DNA of 64,000 nt from Dryocosmus kuriphilus (GCA_038277395.1 CM076192.1:53553119-53617118), one strand, 5' to 3'. Shown: positions 1-11,575, numbered from the stretch's first letter. Notes: a model not told the origin generated them from the letters alone. Numbers and translations are program-made.

Positions 1-655
1 AGTCTGAGAGAGACTCCTCATCCGAGACTCTCCATCCCACTACCCTGCCCCTCAGTTTTCCCGAGCATAGAGTCAAGTCGAGAACCTCACTCCTGTTTTT
101 GTTCTGGAATGTAGGTACATTACCTCTGTTTAGTATCTCCAGCTTAGTGCCAGCTAAGTATTCTATAAGATCTCTTTCTCTATTATTGATGTTCGTGCTC
201 CCCCACACCACATGGTGAGCGTTCGCATCGCACTCCAACAACAGAGGGATTTCATTCTCCTGACAGTGCTGTATAAGTACCCCCACCTCTAAAGGAGGTG
301 GGGCCTTCACCGCATCGCCCGCAAAGTACGCTGAGGTAACAAACACCTCTAGCTTTTCTCCACGCATGCCCCTAAGCCTTACCTTGATAACGGCAAGGTC
401 CCTCGAGCAGTGTTTAGGCACCAATATCGCATCCATAGCCTTAACGACTATGCATGCCCTTGGTGCTTTTTCGCTTGGCCCCTTATATAAAGAACCAGAG
501 TGTCCCAAGCCACAGATCCTTTCCTTGTATAACCAAGGTTCTTGGATTAGGGCTATACCTGTCTGCACCACTGCCATGCGCCTGGCTAAGACTGCCGAGG
601 CGCCCTTGCCTTGGCAAAAGTTTATCTGAGACATGGAGATCCCCGACCTGGCCAT
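1..655 (-). CDS. Non-LTR retrotransposon ORF2, N-terminal endonuclease part (partial, runs off window)
   Basis: On the minus strand an ATG at 655 opens a frame with no stop to base 1 (about 218 codons). It is the start of the retrotransposon polyprotein: an endonuclease/exonuclease/phosphatase-fold nuclease that would nick target DNA before reverse transcription. Visible signatures are IQEPWLYKERI (the E of the active site), then DANAHHVVWGSTNINNRERD, the aspartate/asparagine motif typical of jockey/I/R1/LOA-group endonucleases, then LDLTLCSG. The reverse transcriptase should lie to the left, outside the window. The start overlaps the end region of the upstream ORF1 remnant (stop at 663-665), the usual compact ORF1/ORF2 arrangement. 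No internal stop is seen, so this ORF2 end is better preserved than its ORF1. Confidence 0.8.
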   Translation of the reverse strand, partial: MARSGISMSQINFCQGKGASAVLARRMAVVQTGIALIQEPWLYKERICGLGHSGSLYKGPSEKAPRACIVVKAMDAILVPKHCSRDLAVIKVRLRGMRGEKLEVFVTSAYFAGDAVKAPPPLEVGVLIQHCQENEIPLLLECDANAHHVVWGSTNINNRERDLIEYLAGTKLEILNRGNVPTFQNKNRSEVLDLTLCSGKLRGRVVGWRVSDEESLSD

Positions 656-662
656 TAATCGA

Positions 663-1645
663 CTAAGCCGGAGTATCTCCAGTTACTTCTGATCTCCCTG
701 AAGTGCCCTGACGGGTCACCCGGAAGGAGACTCTACCAGCCCCTAGATAGGGTCGAAAGTCCAGAGCCGTGAGGGCCCTAACCGCACTTTCGGGGAAACT
801 GACCGTCATCACCCAGCCCGTTTCCGCTGGCCTATTTCCCTTTATATGAGGGTATACTCTCCAAGAGTCTGTTCTAAGGGTAGGGTTTTGAAACCTCAGG
901 CGCCCCAGAACGACCGCGGGATCCTCGGCCGTACCGGGAATCAGCACGGTCGCCGTCCGGTAAATCTAGAGGCACTCGATTCCCTTGACCTTCAGATTCA
1001 GTTCCTCTTTGATCCTGAATTTTGGAGCCCTCTCTTCCAGCCAATCCCTCGATCAGATGTCAGTGGCCAGTACCACGATGGCCCCCGCCCTGAGGAACAT
1101 ATCCTCGAATCTGGGGGCGCGTCCCTCACGAGGTAACGTGTCAATCCCTTTCGACATTTCATCCCTCAGCTAACCCAACTCCAATGAAGTTAGGCAGTCA
1201 TCAGGATATCCCGACGCGACGACAACCCTCATCAGAGCGTTACCAGACATCTGCGAAAAGGAAAGTCCCTGCGTCCCCATGGCCTTTGGTCTTTTCGACT
1301 CCCTGTTCGGCGGAGTGTCCTTTGAGCCCTTTTTCCTCTTGCCCATGTTTTGAACAGGAGGAATTGCTCCCGCTGGAGTTTGCCTATTGATGATCCTTGT
1401 GAGGAGTTCTGACTACTCTGTGCCAGCTGCTTTTTAAGGCGATATTTCTGCCTTTGTGCCCCAGAGCGTCTTTTTCTCTTAAAAGACAGTTCGGTCATTT
1501 TATTTTCAACAGTTGAGATACTGCTATCTACAACTGTTGTGTTCTTCATTGCTGAGGGGCCGTCCCCCATTCGCGATGAGTTTGATGAAGATCCCCCAGG
1601 GAGATCCTCATTTGTTTTGTTTGTTTTATTATTATTCAAAGACAT
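663..1645 (-). pseudogene. ORF1 (gag-like) of the same non-LTR retrotransposon, frameshifted
   Basis: Two open pieces lie in different frames: 1645-1232 (N-terminal 137 residues, rich in Asn, Ser, Lys and Arg, with a basic KRKRRSGAQRQKYRLKKQ stretch) and 947-663 (94 residues containing FPESAVRALTALDFRPYLGAG and VSFRVTRQG). The second piece resembles the C-terminal domain (DUF4780-like, from memory) often found in ORF1 proteins of insect retrotransposons. The frames differ, so at least one indel lies between about 950 and 1230. ORF1 proteins of this class bind the element RNA. The upstream stretch 1646 to about 2090 would be the 5' untranslated region. It is broken, but its order relative to the endonuclease ORF is as expected. 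Confidence 0.6.
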
Positions 1646-2090
1646 TTTTTGTCACAAGAGTAGCTGGGGATAAAGTCACTCCCTGCAGAGCCCCGCATGC
1701 AGGGATAAGATCTAAATACGAAGGGATTCGACCCGGTGTCCCTAAGTTTCCGTTGAAGACACTACCTTTAGATCCCGCCATGTCCGCCTCAATAGAGGGG
1801 GGCATGCCGGGATGTTCAAGGATTTGGTAACCTTAGTGCCATCCAGCCTTCAACACGGAAATCACATCTCAGCTTGGCGCGTGGGGACTTGCGCCCCCCA
1901 ATATTCCAGGGGGTTTTGCCGTTCGCCCTGGAAGGACCACTTCTTGGTCGAGATCCATCGGATCAGAGACCCCCAACGCTCCAGAGTCACCGCATCTCGC
2001 GATGCGCCTAGCCTCTTCTGAGTCGTCTGCACCAGCTCTCCCATCTGAAAAGACCCTAAGCTCCCCCACCAACTACAAGGTCATGTGATC
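1646..2090 (-). mobile_element. Putative 5' UTR of the left-edge non-LTR retrotransposon
   Basis: GC-richer DNA upstream of ORF1 ends near 2085-2090, where composition drops abruptly to AT-rich sequence. Short open frames in it (1862-2072, minus) show no recognisable domain. I read it as the retrotransposon leader; the exact 5' terminus and any target duplication could not be fixed because the 3' end is outside the window. Confidence 0.4.
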
Positions 2091-2377
2091 CCTAGGGAGA
2101 GAATTTAATAGTTGCAAGATAATAAATCGAAAAGCACAGTACTGTTGTTTTTTGATTAAGACAGTAATTACCTTTTAAATAAGTCACCTCAGTTAAATAG
2201 CATAGTAATTACATGGAAGAAATTCATTTGGAATGTAATGACTGTATTCTTAAATAAAATAGGTATTGTATGTAATAAATATGCTGAAAATAAATATAAT
2301 ATTAACAAACCAGGGATTACTCTTCAACCTTCAAGTAGGAACATTCTTCAAGCAGGAATGGGAATAGTTTTTTCAAG

Positions 2378-4339
2378 TCAACGCATATTATCAAAAGCTG
2401 TTGTCCAGTTTTTCCCAAAAAAAAAAAGTAGTTTATTTAATGTCGCCGCTTTCATCCGATTCCTTTTATCTGTCATTATTTCTCCAGTTTTTGAGAAAAG
2501 CCTTTCACAAGGCACTGAGGTTGCCACTACGCTGAGGTACTTGACAGCTATTTGCGATAAGATAGGATAAACATATGTCATACCCAACCATGTGCGAATT
2601 GGGTCGCATTTAAGTGGAGCAATTGGGCTCTTTAGAAACATATTAAGTTCATCTGTTACTTCGTCGTTATCGAGAAGACTGTCATTTTTTCGACTCTGAA
2701 GTTTCTTCACCAGGTCATAATGTTTATTCCATAGAGAAAATTTCGGCTTTCCTTCTGTGAAAAAAGTAATCGTTACTAAACACTAGTAATCCTGATGCAG
2801 GAACTTCGGGTACATTTTGTTTCAAGTTTGCTGTTCTGACATAGATTTATTTTAAAAAGGTATAAAACGAAAGTCAAGTCATAAAAGCAATGAATTAAAA
2901 ATTAATCTTTGGTTCTGAATTTTCATTTTTTTTCGGTTAAATAACTCAGATATTTATCGTAGAGTTGTCACTATTACATTATGTGTTTATTTGTATTAAT
3001 TACACTTATATTGTGATATTTTGAAAATAACTTCAACTTACCGGTACTGACTAAATTCTTAGGTTCACCAATTGCGCCTGATTCTTCCGGAAGAGATTCA
3101 GTTTTCTTGTGAGCAATCATTCGCATATTTTCTTTTATTTGATTTATTGCGCGCAAGCAAGCTACAGGATTCTTGAAATGTAACTTTTTAAACCTAGGGT
3201 CTAACAAACACGCAATGGCAAAGAAGTGAACAGATTCAATTTGGCCAACACGATGTTCAATTTCAGACAACACAGCCTGTTTTAGTTTAAATGCTGAATC
3301 ATGTGTAGGCGACAATTTGGAAATCTCATGTTCGATTCCATTAATCAAGTTATTACTGTGCTAGCTGTCGCGTATTTTTTCCCGCACATTTCCGTTGTTG
3401 CTGCTTCCAATGGACGTAATATCTCTGCAATAGCTCTGAGTTCTTCAATTTCTTTGTCAGTTACCAGTGCAGGAGCGGATACGTAGTTGTTCACGATTTC
3501 GTTTACATCTCCTCGGAGCAAAATGAAACGGTCAATCATATAAAATTTTGAATTCCAACGTGTGGCGACATCTTGTTTCAATTTTAATCCTGTTTTTTTC
3601 TCCTCAAATTGTCACTTGCGTTTACACAGTGTTTGAACAATGTGACGATGGTCCTTACTTTTTGTACCAGTTCTACTAAGTCTTCCACCGATTTAATAGA
3701 TTTTGCAGCAATCAAATTCAGTGTATGGGCACAGCACGCCAAATGAAAATTTTTTCCCAGAAATAAGTCAACCGCTTTAACTATATTGACCCCATTATTA
3801 GTGACAATAGTAGCTATTTTACTTAGCGCTATTTCCCATTCCTCGCACACTTCTTTTAGTTTATCCTTTAAATGCTCTGCTGTGTGACTGGTCGATAATT
3901 CATACGCACCTAAAATTGCACTCGTTAATTCTTCATTGTGTGTGAAATGCGCTGTGACTCCCAAAAAACTACGCGTGTTCGTTTTTTCCGTCCATACATC
4001 TGTGGGCAATGTTACATCGGTAGCTTCTCTTAAATATTGCTTATAGTCCGACGATGTTTTTTTATATTTTTCATCTAGCAGTCTGGAAAGGGCCTTTCTG
4101 TCCCGTATTTTTTGATTCGGAACAGCATACTTCAACGTAGACGTAAAATCTTCTTTCTCTACAATAGATAAAGACTCGCAATCTTTGCATACCATGAACA
4201 ATATCTTTTCTGTAAGTTTGTTATGTTTCCTACCGCCTTCTTTGAAAGATGAGATGTTGCTAAAACTCTCTTGAATATTTTCTTGAGCTTTTTTAATAAA
4301 ATCATCCTTCTGAGATCGAGTAAATGGAATGTTTTGCAT
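2378..4339 (-). pseudogene. hAT transposase, catalytic and dimerisation parts, broken
   Basis: Pieces in order on the minus strand are 4339-3584 (RNase H-like core with LPTDVWTEKTN and HLACCAHTLNLIAAKS), 3581-3345 (LKQDVATRWNSKFYMIDRF), 3348-2974 (FAIACLLDPRFKKLHF) and 2710-2378 (C-terminal hAT dimerisation domain, YLSVVATSVPCERLFSKTGE). Together they are the classic hAT/ZBED order. A one-base change in an A/T run near 3587-3600 separates the first two pieces. One base is missing near 3346. A further disruption and possible intron precede 2710. The second catalytic position reads TNNG (N codon 3797-3799) where the family normally has TDNG, so the enzyme would be inactive even without the frameshifts. 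The first Asp and the CERLF Glu are kept. Confidence 0.85.
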
Positions 4340-5428
4340 GAAGTGGACGGGATTGCGGCAGGTAAAGCGTTAGAAACTTTTTGAGATGAAGTATTTTTTT
4401 TTTTTGCTGTAAAAATTAAAATTAATTAATTGGATATAAAAGTTAATTTTTATATTATTTTTAACATCTGAGGGTGTTTCAGCAATAAAATAATTTGTCA
4501 AAGCTTTCTGGAAAAATATAATTAAAAAAGAAGCACAAAATGACTTTTTGGAAAACATGCTGCCTCTTTGTATTTGATCCCATGAACTCGTCTATTTTTT
4601 CTAGATTATTTTTATCAATAAAACACCCTCGAATGTTAAAAATAATAATTCAAGTGAGTTGGAAAAGAATATGGGTGATTTTCCACAGACAGGGCACTTT
4701 GGTGTCCATGGATTATATGATTAAAGCTACTGGTTGTATTATTGTTAAACTTGGTTAAGATCTTTTCATTTTGTTGCCTCAAAAAAAGTTCCATAGTAAA
4801 AATTAGGTTTTATTATTGTACGCCAGAGTAAAAAAAAAATATAATGTACTTAAAATGTATGCTTCAGAATCTTAAAGTTAGACTCAAAAGGTACAATTTT
4901 TTATAATAAATATTCAACATCTAAGGTAAAATTTTTTAGTACCAGCTTAAAAAAAACATAACCTCTAAATAATACATATACATAGTTTAATATTTTATTG
5001 ACAATTTAGAACAAATTTTTCTATTTATTTCGCCTATGAAAGTTCCACAAATTTTTAAATTTATCCTGTGTACATAAAATTAAACATAACCATTAAATTC
5101 CCTAGTTACAAGAAAGATGGAAAATGATTGCGACGTCAAAAGGATTCATATAAGCTTTTCAAATTTTGTAGCGTAAATACTTTCAAAAGTTCTTGTTTTA
5201 ATGATAATTAACCTAATGTATACTAAAATAAATAAGTTTGAAGAAATATTTTTTTAAAATTTACTTTTTTAGAAAGTGCCATCTGCATGGAGAAGAACCC
5301 ATATCATAAAAAAACTCCTATATTTACACTGATGATTTCCTACAATAATCAAATCTTTGTCGCATTTTTATCAGTAGAAAATAAAATTTCTTTTTCAGGG
5401 TGAAATAAAATAAATATATAAAGTAGAA
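4340..5428. other. AT-rich spacer inside the hAT remnant
   Basis: Lies between the BED finger exon and the catalytic part. It is strongly AT-rich with no convincing coding sequence. It probably represents an intron plus decayed transposon DNA. Confidence 0.4.
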
Positions 5429-5632
5429 TTAATGTAAAATAAGCCTCACTTTGAGTTTCTTGACAGAATTAGACTCCCCTTCATGCCATATGGACAAATG
5501 CAAAATCTGCATGTGGTTTCGCATGTTTGACGTATTTCCCGAATTTTTGACCTTCTTCTCACAATAGCGACATCTGGAACTGTTTTTGTCTATAGCGACA
5601 AAGTGCTTCCACAGTGCACTTCCTTTCCCCAT
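5429..5632 (-). pseudogene. BED-type zinc finger of the hAT element
   Basis: A 67-residue frame starting at 5632 carries the BED finger layout: an aromatic start (SALWKHFVAID), CRYCEKK (C-x2-C), then NMRNHMQILH (H-x5-H). BED fingers form the N-terminal DNA-binding domain of hAT transposases. It sits upstream of the catalytic pieces at 2378-4339 on the same strand, which supports a single element. The frame runs past the finger into SVKKLKVRLILH and stops, presumably reading into an intron. Terminal inverted repeats of this hAT copy were not found. Confidence 0.7.
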
Positions 5633-6122
5633 CGCGAATAGCCGGTATCGGCAGAGATGTCAGTCTATTCAACCTATATAAATAAAGAGATTAACTACTT
5701 GAAAATGTGAGAAAAAGGTACACTGCATGCTGCCGAAATTGTGCGATTACCAAACAGAACATAGGCTGTATAAAAAGGCACTTGTCTTTCAGAAATTACA
5801 GCTTCTTTACAAAGAGAGCCTCTATTGAAAATGTCCATATTAATATCAAGGTGAGAACTGAGAACCCTGCAGAAAAAGACTCCATTGAAATCGATTGGCT
5901 GCAATTGCCAAATGAAATAAGCAATGGATAATTTTGGTGAAAACAAATTTATTTCGAACATAGTGGATTTTATTCAATTTTACCATTGAGGATTTTTTTG
6001 CAGGGAATTTGAATAATTCGAAACACGATTTCAACACTGACTCTAATTCTTACTTTGATATAGATGTGGATGTTTTCACTTTTCAAAGAAGCTATCGACA
6101 TAATGGGTGCAAGCAGAATATA

Positions 6123-6124
<2 letters not shown>
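5633..6124. other. Unassigned AT-rich sequence
   Basis: Contains overlapping short open frames on both strands (5707-5931 plus, 5695-6037 minus) with no recognisable domain. I see nothing else in it. Confidence 0.3.

Positions 6125-6154
<30 letters not shown>
6125..6154. repeat. (TA)n microsatellite at mariner insertion site
   Basis: A pure TA run directly abuts the left end of the mariner-like element. A shorter TA run follows its right end at 8540-8550, consistent with insertion into a TA dinucleotide within a TA repeat. Confidence 0.9.
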
Positions 6155-6157
<3 letters not shown>

Positions 6158-6555
6158 GGTGTTTTTTTTAACTTGACAAATCGAAATATCTCAAAAAATA
6201 CGCATCCTACGAAAAAAATGTTTTTAATAAAAACTTTTTATTTTCGAGAGGGAAAAGCGGTTTTGCAAAAATTTCCCACCCCACGCCCTAAGGGGGCAGG
6301 GGTGGGGGTAACTTCGTAATTTCAAATAAGAACCCCAATTTTTTATTACAGATTCAGATTCTCATTTATGAAATACGTAAGTTTTGTTTGAAATTTTTTT
6401 TTTTTTTTCGATTCGCGATAGATGGCGCTGCAATTGCAAAAAATGTAATTGTTGAGTGTTTCAAGGATAACGCTTCCAAACAAAAGGTAAATGAGACGTG
6501 TTGAATCTAAGGAAGATCATTCAATTGTAATCAGTTCAATTTTGGACGTTACTTT

Positions 6556-6680
6556 CGGGGTGCTTGATTTCAGTCAGTCCCCTCGCCTCTCACCATCGGG
6601 GTGCTTGATTTCAGTGAGTCCCCTCGCCTCTCACCATCGGAGTGCTTGATTTCAGTGAGTCCCCTCGCCATCTGGATTCT
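6556..6680. repeat. 41-bp minisatellite, three copies, in left mariner TIR
   Basis: The unit containing TGCTTGATTTCAGTSAGTCC starts at 6561, 6602 and 6643, an exact 41-bp period. The right TIR holds only one copy (around 8095-8145, inverted). The array therefore arose by local expansion in one arm after or during transposition. Confidence 0.9.
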
Positions 6681-6792
6681 GGATTTCGATTTACATTTTA
6701 CAATAAGTGCTCAAAATGGTGTCCTCCCACTTCGATGCACTTGTTAATCCGAGCTTCGAAAGATTCCACACAACTACGAAGTGTGTCTGGTG

Positions 6793-7761
6793 TTATTTTT
6801 GTGCACAAGCAGACCTGATTCGCTCGAGCATGTTATCACGAGTTGTGGGCACTTCTTGATACACGTTACTCTTTAGATAAGCCCACAAATAGAAATCCGG
6901 CGCCGTAAGGTCTGGCGATCTGGCAGGCCAATTTACCGGACCTCCTCTACCGATCCATCGACCATTGAATTCGCGATTGAGTACTTCCCGCGCGATTGCC
7001 GAATAATGTGCTGGGCAACCGTCATTTTGAAACCACATGTTTTGTCGCACTTCCAAGCTTAGGTCTTCAAACAATGTTGGAAGTTCATTTTCTAAAAAGT
7101 TACGATATTTTTCACCGTTCAAATTGCCATCAATAAAATACGGTCCGATAAGTTGATCTCCAATTATTCCACACCAAACATTCACTAACCATGGACGCTG
7201 ATGCTCAACTTCACGCAACCAGTGTGGGTTTTCTCTACTCCAATAATGCATGTTGTGTCGACTAACGTTACCATGGTTTGTGAAAGAAGACTCGTCTGAG
7301 AACATTACTCGAAAAAAGAAGTTGGGGTTTCCTTGTATCTGCTGGAGCGCCCATTGACAAAATGTTACGCGGTTCTGAAAATCATTGCCATGAAGTTCTT
7401 GATGCAGTGAAATATGATAAGGATGATATTTATTACGTTTTAATATCTTACAAACACTGGATAGAGACATTCCGGAATCGCGGCTTAGTTGTCGCGTACT
7501 AACATGAGGGTCATGAGTGACTGCAGCTAAAATCGCGATTTCTCTATCAACTCCAGTAACCCTTAATGGACGGTTCCTTTTTTTCGATTGTACACTTCCG
7601 TCAGCCATGAACTTTCTGACAACCCGGTAAAAGGAAGATTGTGAAGGAACACTTTCTGGAAAACGATGAGCATAAAGCGTGATAGCATCATTGATATTCC
7701 TGCCACTTTCTCCATAAATGAGAATCATTTCAATTTTCTGTTGTTGAGATAGAATTTCCAT
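6793..7761 (-). pseudogene. Mariner-like transposase, C-terminus frameshifted
   Basis: This is a cut-and-paste transposase. The frame is open from 7818, but the ATG at 7761 (MEILSQQQKIEMILIYGE) is the family-like start. Helix-turn-helix segments fill the first ~110 residues, including STRQLSRDSGMSLSSVCKIL. The catalytic residues, numbered from the 7761 start, are D156 (VMFSDESSF), D247 (WFQNDGCPAH) and D284 (ARSPDLTAPDFYLW), with 36 residues between the last two by my count. WxxLKSNVY follows. The frame ends at 6793 just after RSACAQK in a run of five A residues. The next frame continues with TPDTLRSCV and EVGGHHFEHL to a stop near 6715, so an indel in the A run removed the last ~35 residues. 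The rest is intact. Whether the truncated protein works is unknown. Confidence 0.9.
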
Positions 7762-8559
7762 TGTAAAAGTCTTTAATTCAAGTAATGAGGGAATACAACG
7801 ACACCTAAACCAACCCAAACGAACGTGACCAACAATAATAATCCAAACGAAAGCAACTAATTACGATCAACTCAAATGAACGCAATCAACACACCCAAAT
7901 CAAATGAACACAATCAACCCTCCTAACGAATGAACGTTAATCACGGACAGACGCGGTTAGCGCTCGATTGTGTGACCGACTGACTCAATGATATGTAATG
8001 TCTACATCCAAAATCGACTATCGACAACCAACTGCTTTCGGGAAAGTTTTTCTGCAGTTTTAGCACTTTTACTGTCCCTTGGCCGAAAGTTCAAGCACCC
8101 CGATGGTGAGAGGCGAGGGGACTCACTGAAATCAAGCACCCCGAAAGTAATGTCCAAAATTGAATTTATTACAATTGAATGATCTTCCTTACATTCAACA
8201 CGTCTCATTTACTTTTTGTTTGGAAGCGTTATCCTTGAAACACTCAACAATTACATTTTTTGCAATTGCAGCGCCATCTATCGCGAATCGAAAAAAAAAT
8301 TTCAAACAAAACTTACGTATTTCATAAGTGAGAATCTGAATCTGTGATAAAAAATTGGGGTTCCCATTTGAAATTACGAAGTTACCCCCACCCCTGCCCC
8401 TTAGGGGGTGGGGTGGGGTAAATTTTTGCAAAACCGCTTTTCCCCCTGAAAAATAAAAAGTTTTTATTAAAAACATTTTTTTCGTAGGATGCGTATTTTT
8501 TGAGATATTTCGATTTGTCAAGTTAAAAAAAACACCCTGTATATATATATGCATTTGCG

Positions 8560-8775
8560 GTTCTGTGAGACTTATATTATTTAGAAATAATCGTCTTATT
8601 ATATTACAAAGATAAATAATGAAATAGGTTTCTTACTTTCTTTTTTAATAATTACGGTCTCGTACGCATTTGAGGTTAAAAGTGAGCTATACTGTTCTGT
8701 GAGATTAATATTATTTCGAAATGTTCGCATTACACTTATTAGAAAGTATACAGAGATAAATAATGAATGCAAAGT
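8560..8775 (+). repeat. Diverged direct repeat pair
   Basis: Two related ~80-bp segments lie in direct orientation (8560-8640 and 8695-8775). Both carry GTTCTGTGAGA, a TATTATTT-GAAAT core and AGATAAATAATGAA. The rest of 8542-9230 shows no gene; the short open frame at 8960-9184 (minus) has no recognisable features. Confidence 0.5.
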
Positions 8776-9233
8776 ATAATGTCTACTTACGTTTAATTGT
8801 ATTCAGTTTTTATTCACTATAATTCAGCTAAAAAGCACGAAAATGTGGTAACATCAATTCTCAAGACCTCAACTCTCAAGACGCTCAAGAATCAAGAACT
8901 TTTGGCTTGGCCTTGGAGTTTTATCGTGAGGTTTATTCAACAAACCTGAACAAACTCAACTACTCAACTTCATTTCTTTCTTTGTTCTGCTCCAAGCCAA
9001 GGGAATAAGCATTCTTATTGGATGCAGATTTTCTATTAATTTTTCTCATCCAATGAAAGTGTATCCTTCCGTAGATGTTGACAGAATTAAATTTTGGGAG
9101 AATTGGATCATTGGATGGGAAAATGGATGACATTTGATGAGTAAATGAAAATACCTCTTCGGTTGGATTTTGAGAAATACACATTTTTAGATAAATATAA
9201 ATGGGGTATTCTGTCTAATTCTGTCATGCAAAA

Positions 9234-9365
9234 AATACAAAAAATATCGATATTATGAAAAAATATCGATATTGACTTCGATATATCGGGTCTTAAATAT
9301 CGATATAAAATATCGATATATCGGACGCTGAATATCGATATTTTCGATATTTCGATATCTCACTT
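9234..9365. repeat. Cluster of ATATCGATAT palindromes
   Basis: At least six ATATCGATA(T)-type palindromes and partial copies (TTTCGATATTTCGATATCTC) sit within about 130 bp. They could be the end of a transposon with short palindromic subterminal repeats. The core TATCGATA is also the recognition sequence of the insect DREF/BEAF-type boundary factors. No gene lies next to it. Confidence 0.7.
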
Positions 9366-10253
9366 AGCTCACTTTTATTCTGGCTATCGAGCAATTCATT
9401 GCTGTCTGCGTTCAGAATGTTTTCTTACCCAAAAGGCGATTATCACGGTGACTACCGGTCAGCACGACGCAAGAAAAAGTATTAAAAAAGCAATTTCTCT
9501 TTACCTCAATCTTTAATCGCGTTTTCCCGAAAAATAGATTTTGATGATTTTGCGAAATTGCGGGCAGGATAACTCAACGAGCTTTCAACATATCCAAGAA
9601 AAAAAAAACATTTGGAATGAAATTTAATTTTCTAGTCTATGTATCTATTGGATTTTGTAAACAAAATTATTTAACCATTCTTTTGCAATAAAAATATTTT
9701 TAAAATTTCAAAATTTCTTCAAAAGTCCGAAATTTTGTTGAAAATTTTTTTTATACTTTCAGATTAGGTATATGGACGAGGTAAAGATGTTATAATAACA
9801 AAAAAATTCGATTCGTATATTTCAGAAAGATGCAGTGGACGTGAGGCTGCTCGCAAGCGGTAACCAAAAAAAGAAATACTAAGCCTTCATTGTCTTCATA
9901 CGACTTTCTTGTTTAAAATTATGTCACAAACCAACTTTTTTCTGCTTTTTTAAGGTTTGAGTAAAATGTTCTTGAAGGTTTCAAATTAAAATATTGAGTG
10001 GTTTTTTCAACAAAAATTCCTGAAGTTCGTGTTCATTTTTCGCAATCTATACGAGGATACCCCCTTAATGCAAGACTTCGCATTCGTTTTAATGCTTTCG
10101 AATGGGAAAGAATGAGAAGAATTTTCTAAGTGAAATAGAAACTTTTTAATGCGAAAATTCGCATTTGCTTAAATTCTTTTGAATGCGAAAGAATGAGGTG
10201 AACTTTTTAATGCGAGAGTTCGCATTGCTTTGAATACTTTTGAATACGATCGA
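9366..10253. other. Unassigned sequence ending in TTCGCATT-rich repeats
   Basis: No coding potential is visible. From about 10060 onward it holds many copies of AATGCGAA/TTCGCATT in both orientations, leading into the fold-back element. Confidence 0.4.
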
Positions 10254-10695
10254 ATGATAGGAATATTTTGCGTAAAGTTAAAACTTTATTTGTTTTAATG
10301 ATTTTAAACGCGAATGAATGAGAGGAGGTTTAGAGTTAGTAGTTCAGGACAATTCGAACAGTAGCGCAGGGATTATTGCTCGGATTAATGTCTCACAATA
10401 GGAATCGATCGTCGGAGCTATAAATTAGCCACAATTTTTCACCGTAGTTATAATCAAAAGATGTATCTGATACACCTATTGGATCATCATCTATCCTTTT
10501 TTTAGTTCTTTCACAGCACCTGTCATTGAAACTCTTGGTGTCTAATCACTAATTGCTTGGTCGACAATGACACCAATGACTTTTTTCTTATATTTTTGGA
10601 AATAGATGAACTTATCGCGAACCAATACGTTTTTAAAGCAAAGTATATAAATTTTCGATTTCATTCAGTAGCGTAGCCATGAGGTGGCTAGGGGT

Positions 10696-10699
<4 letters not shown>

Positions 10700-10727
<28 letters not shown>
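10700..10727. repeat. C28 homopolymer
   Basis: Twenty-eight consecutive C in the left fold-back arm. A second run of 15 C follows at 10795-10809. The length is likely polymorphic and error-prone in assembly. Confidence 0.95.
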
Positions 10728-11117
10728 GAAATTTCGCAGTTACAGTACACTGGAAAATTTTATTCTATTTTTAGTTTTTGTTTCCTAAGGTTATCCCCCC
10801 CCCCCCCCCGAAGAAAAGCCTGGCTACGCTGCTGATTTCAGTGCGGATGAACTAAATGCGATTCAATACTTTTGAATGCGAAGCATGTACGATGAAATCT
10901 CCCATCAAAAAACGTAGGATTGAAAAGTATTTAGAAGTATTAGCATTTTGAATGCGTTTTACTTCTGCTTTCTGATGCAGAGAAAAGATATTCAAAAGTA
11001 TTGGTTCGCATTAAACTTTACCCCGCTGAATGCGAGACTTCATCGTACATGCTTCGCATTCGAAAGTGTTGAATCGCATTTAGTACAACCACACTGAAAT
11101 CAGCAGCGAAGCCAGGA

Positions 11118-11125
<8 letters not shown>

Positions 11126-11150
<25 letters not shown>
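11126..11150. repeat. G25 homopolymer
   Basis: Twenty-five consecutive G in the right fold-back arm, the partner position of the 15-C run in the left arm. Confidence 0.95.
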
Positions 11151-11575
11151 CTAATCTTAGCAAACAAGTACTACAAATAGAATATAATTTTCCAGTGTAC
11201 TGTAACTGCGAAATTTCTGGGGGAGGGAGGTTTAGCCCCCTAGCCACCCCTCTGGCTACGCCACTGACAGAAATCGAACATTAGTATACTTTGCTTTAAA
11301 ACTTATTGGTTCATCCATTGTCGACCAAGCAATTAGTGATTAAACACCAACAGTGTCAATGACATGTGCTGTGGAGGCACTAAAAAAAAGGATCGATGAC
11401 GATCCAATAGATGTATTTAGATACATCTTTTGATTATAACTACGCTGAAAAATTGTGGCTAACTTATAGATCCGACGATCGATTCCTGTTGTCAGACAAT
11501 AATCCGAGCAATAATCCCTGCGCTCCTGTTGGAATTGTCCTAAACTACTAACGCTAAACCTCCTCCCATTCATTC

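Larger units (their letters stand above)
6155..8539 (-). mobile_element. Mariner-like DNA transposon with long TIRs
   Basis: The element starts CAGGGTGTTTTTTTTAACTT at 6155 and ends with the inverse, ...AACACCCTG, at 8539, flanked by TA on both sides (6153-6154 and 8540-8541). Near-identical inverted repeats of roughly 400 bp run inward (about 6155-6560 and 8125-8539). They share the stretch with AGATGGCGCTGCAATTGC and a CCCCACCCC/GGGGTGGGG block. The transposase gene lies between them on the minus strand. Both ends, the TA duplication and a nearly open transposase are present, so this is a relatively young copy. Confidence 0.95.

Noticed and set aside
366..666. Plus-strand open frames over the left edge
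   Set aside because: They are antisense to a clear endonuclease frame on the minus strand.
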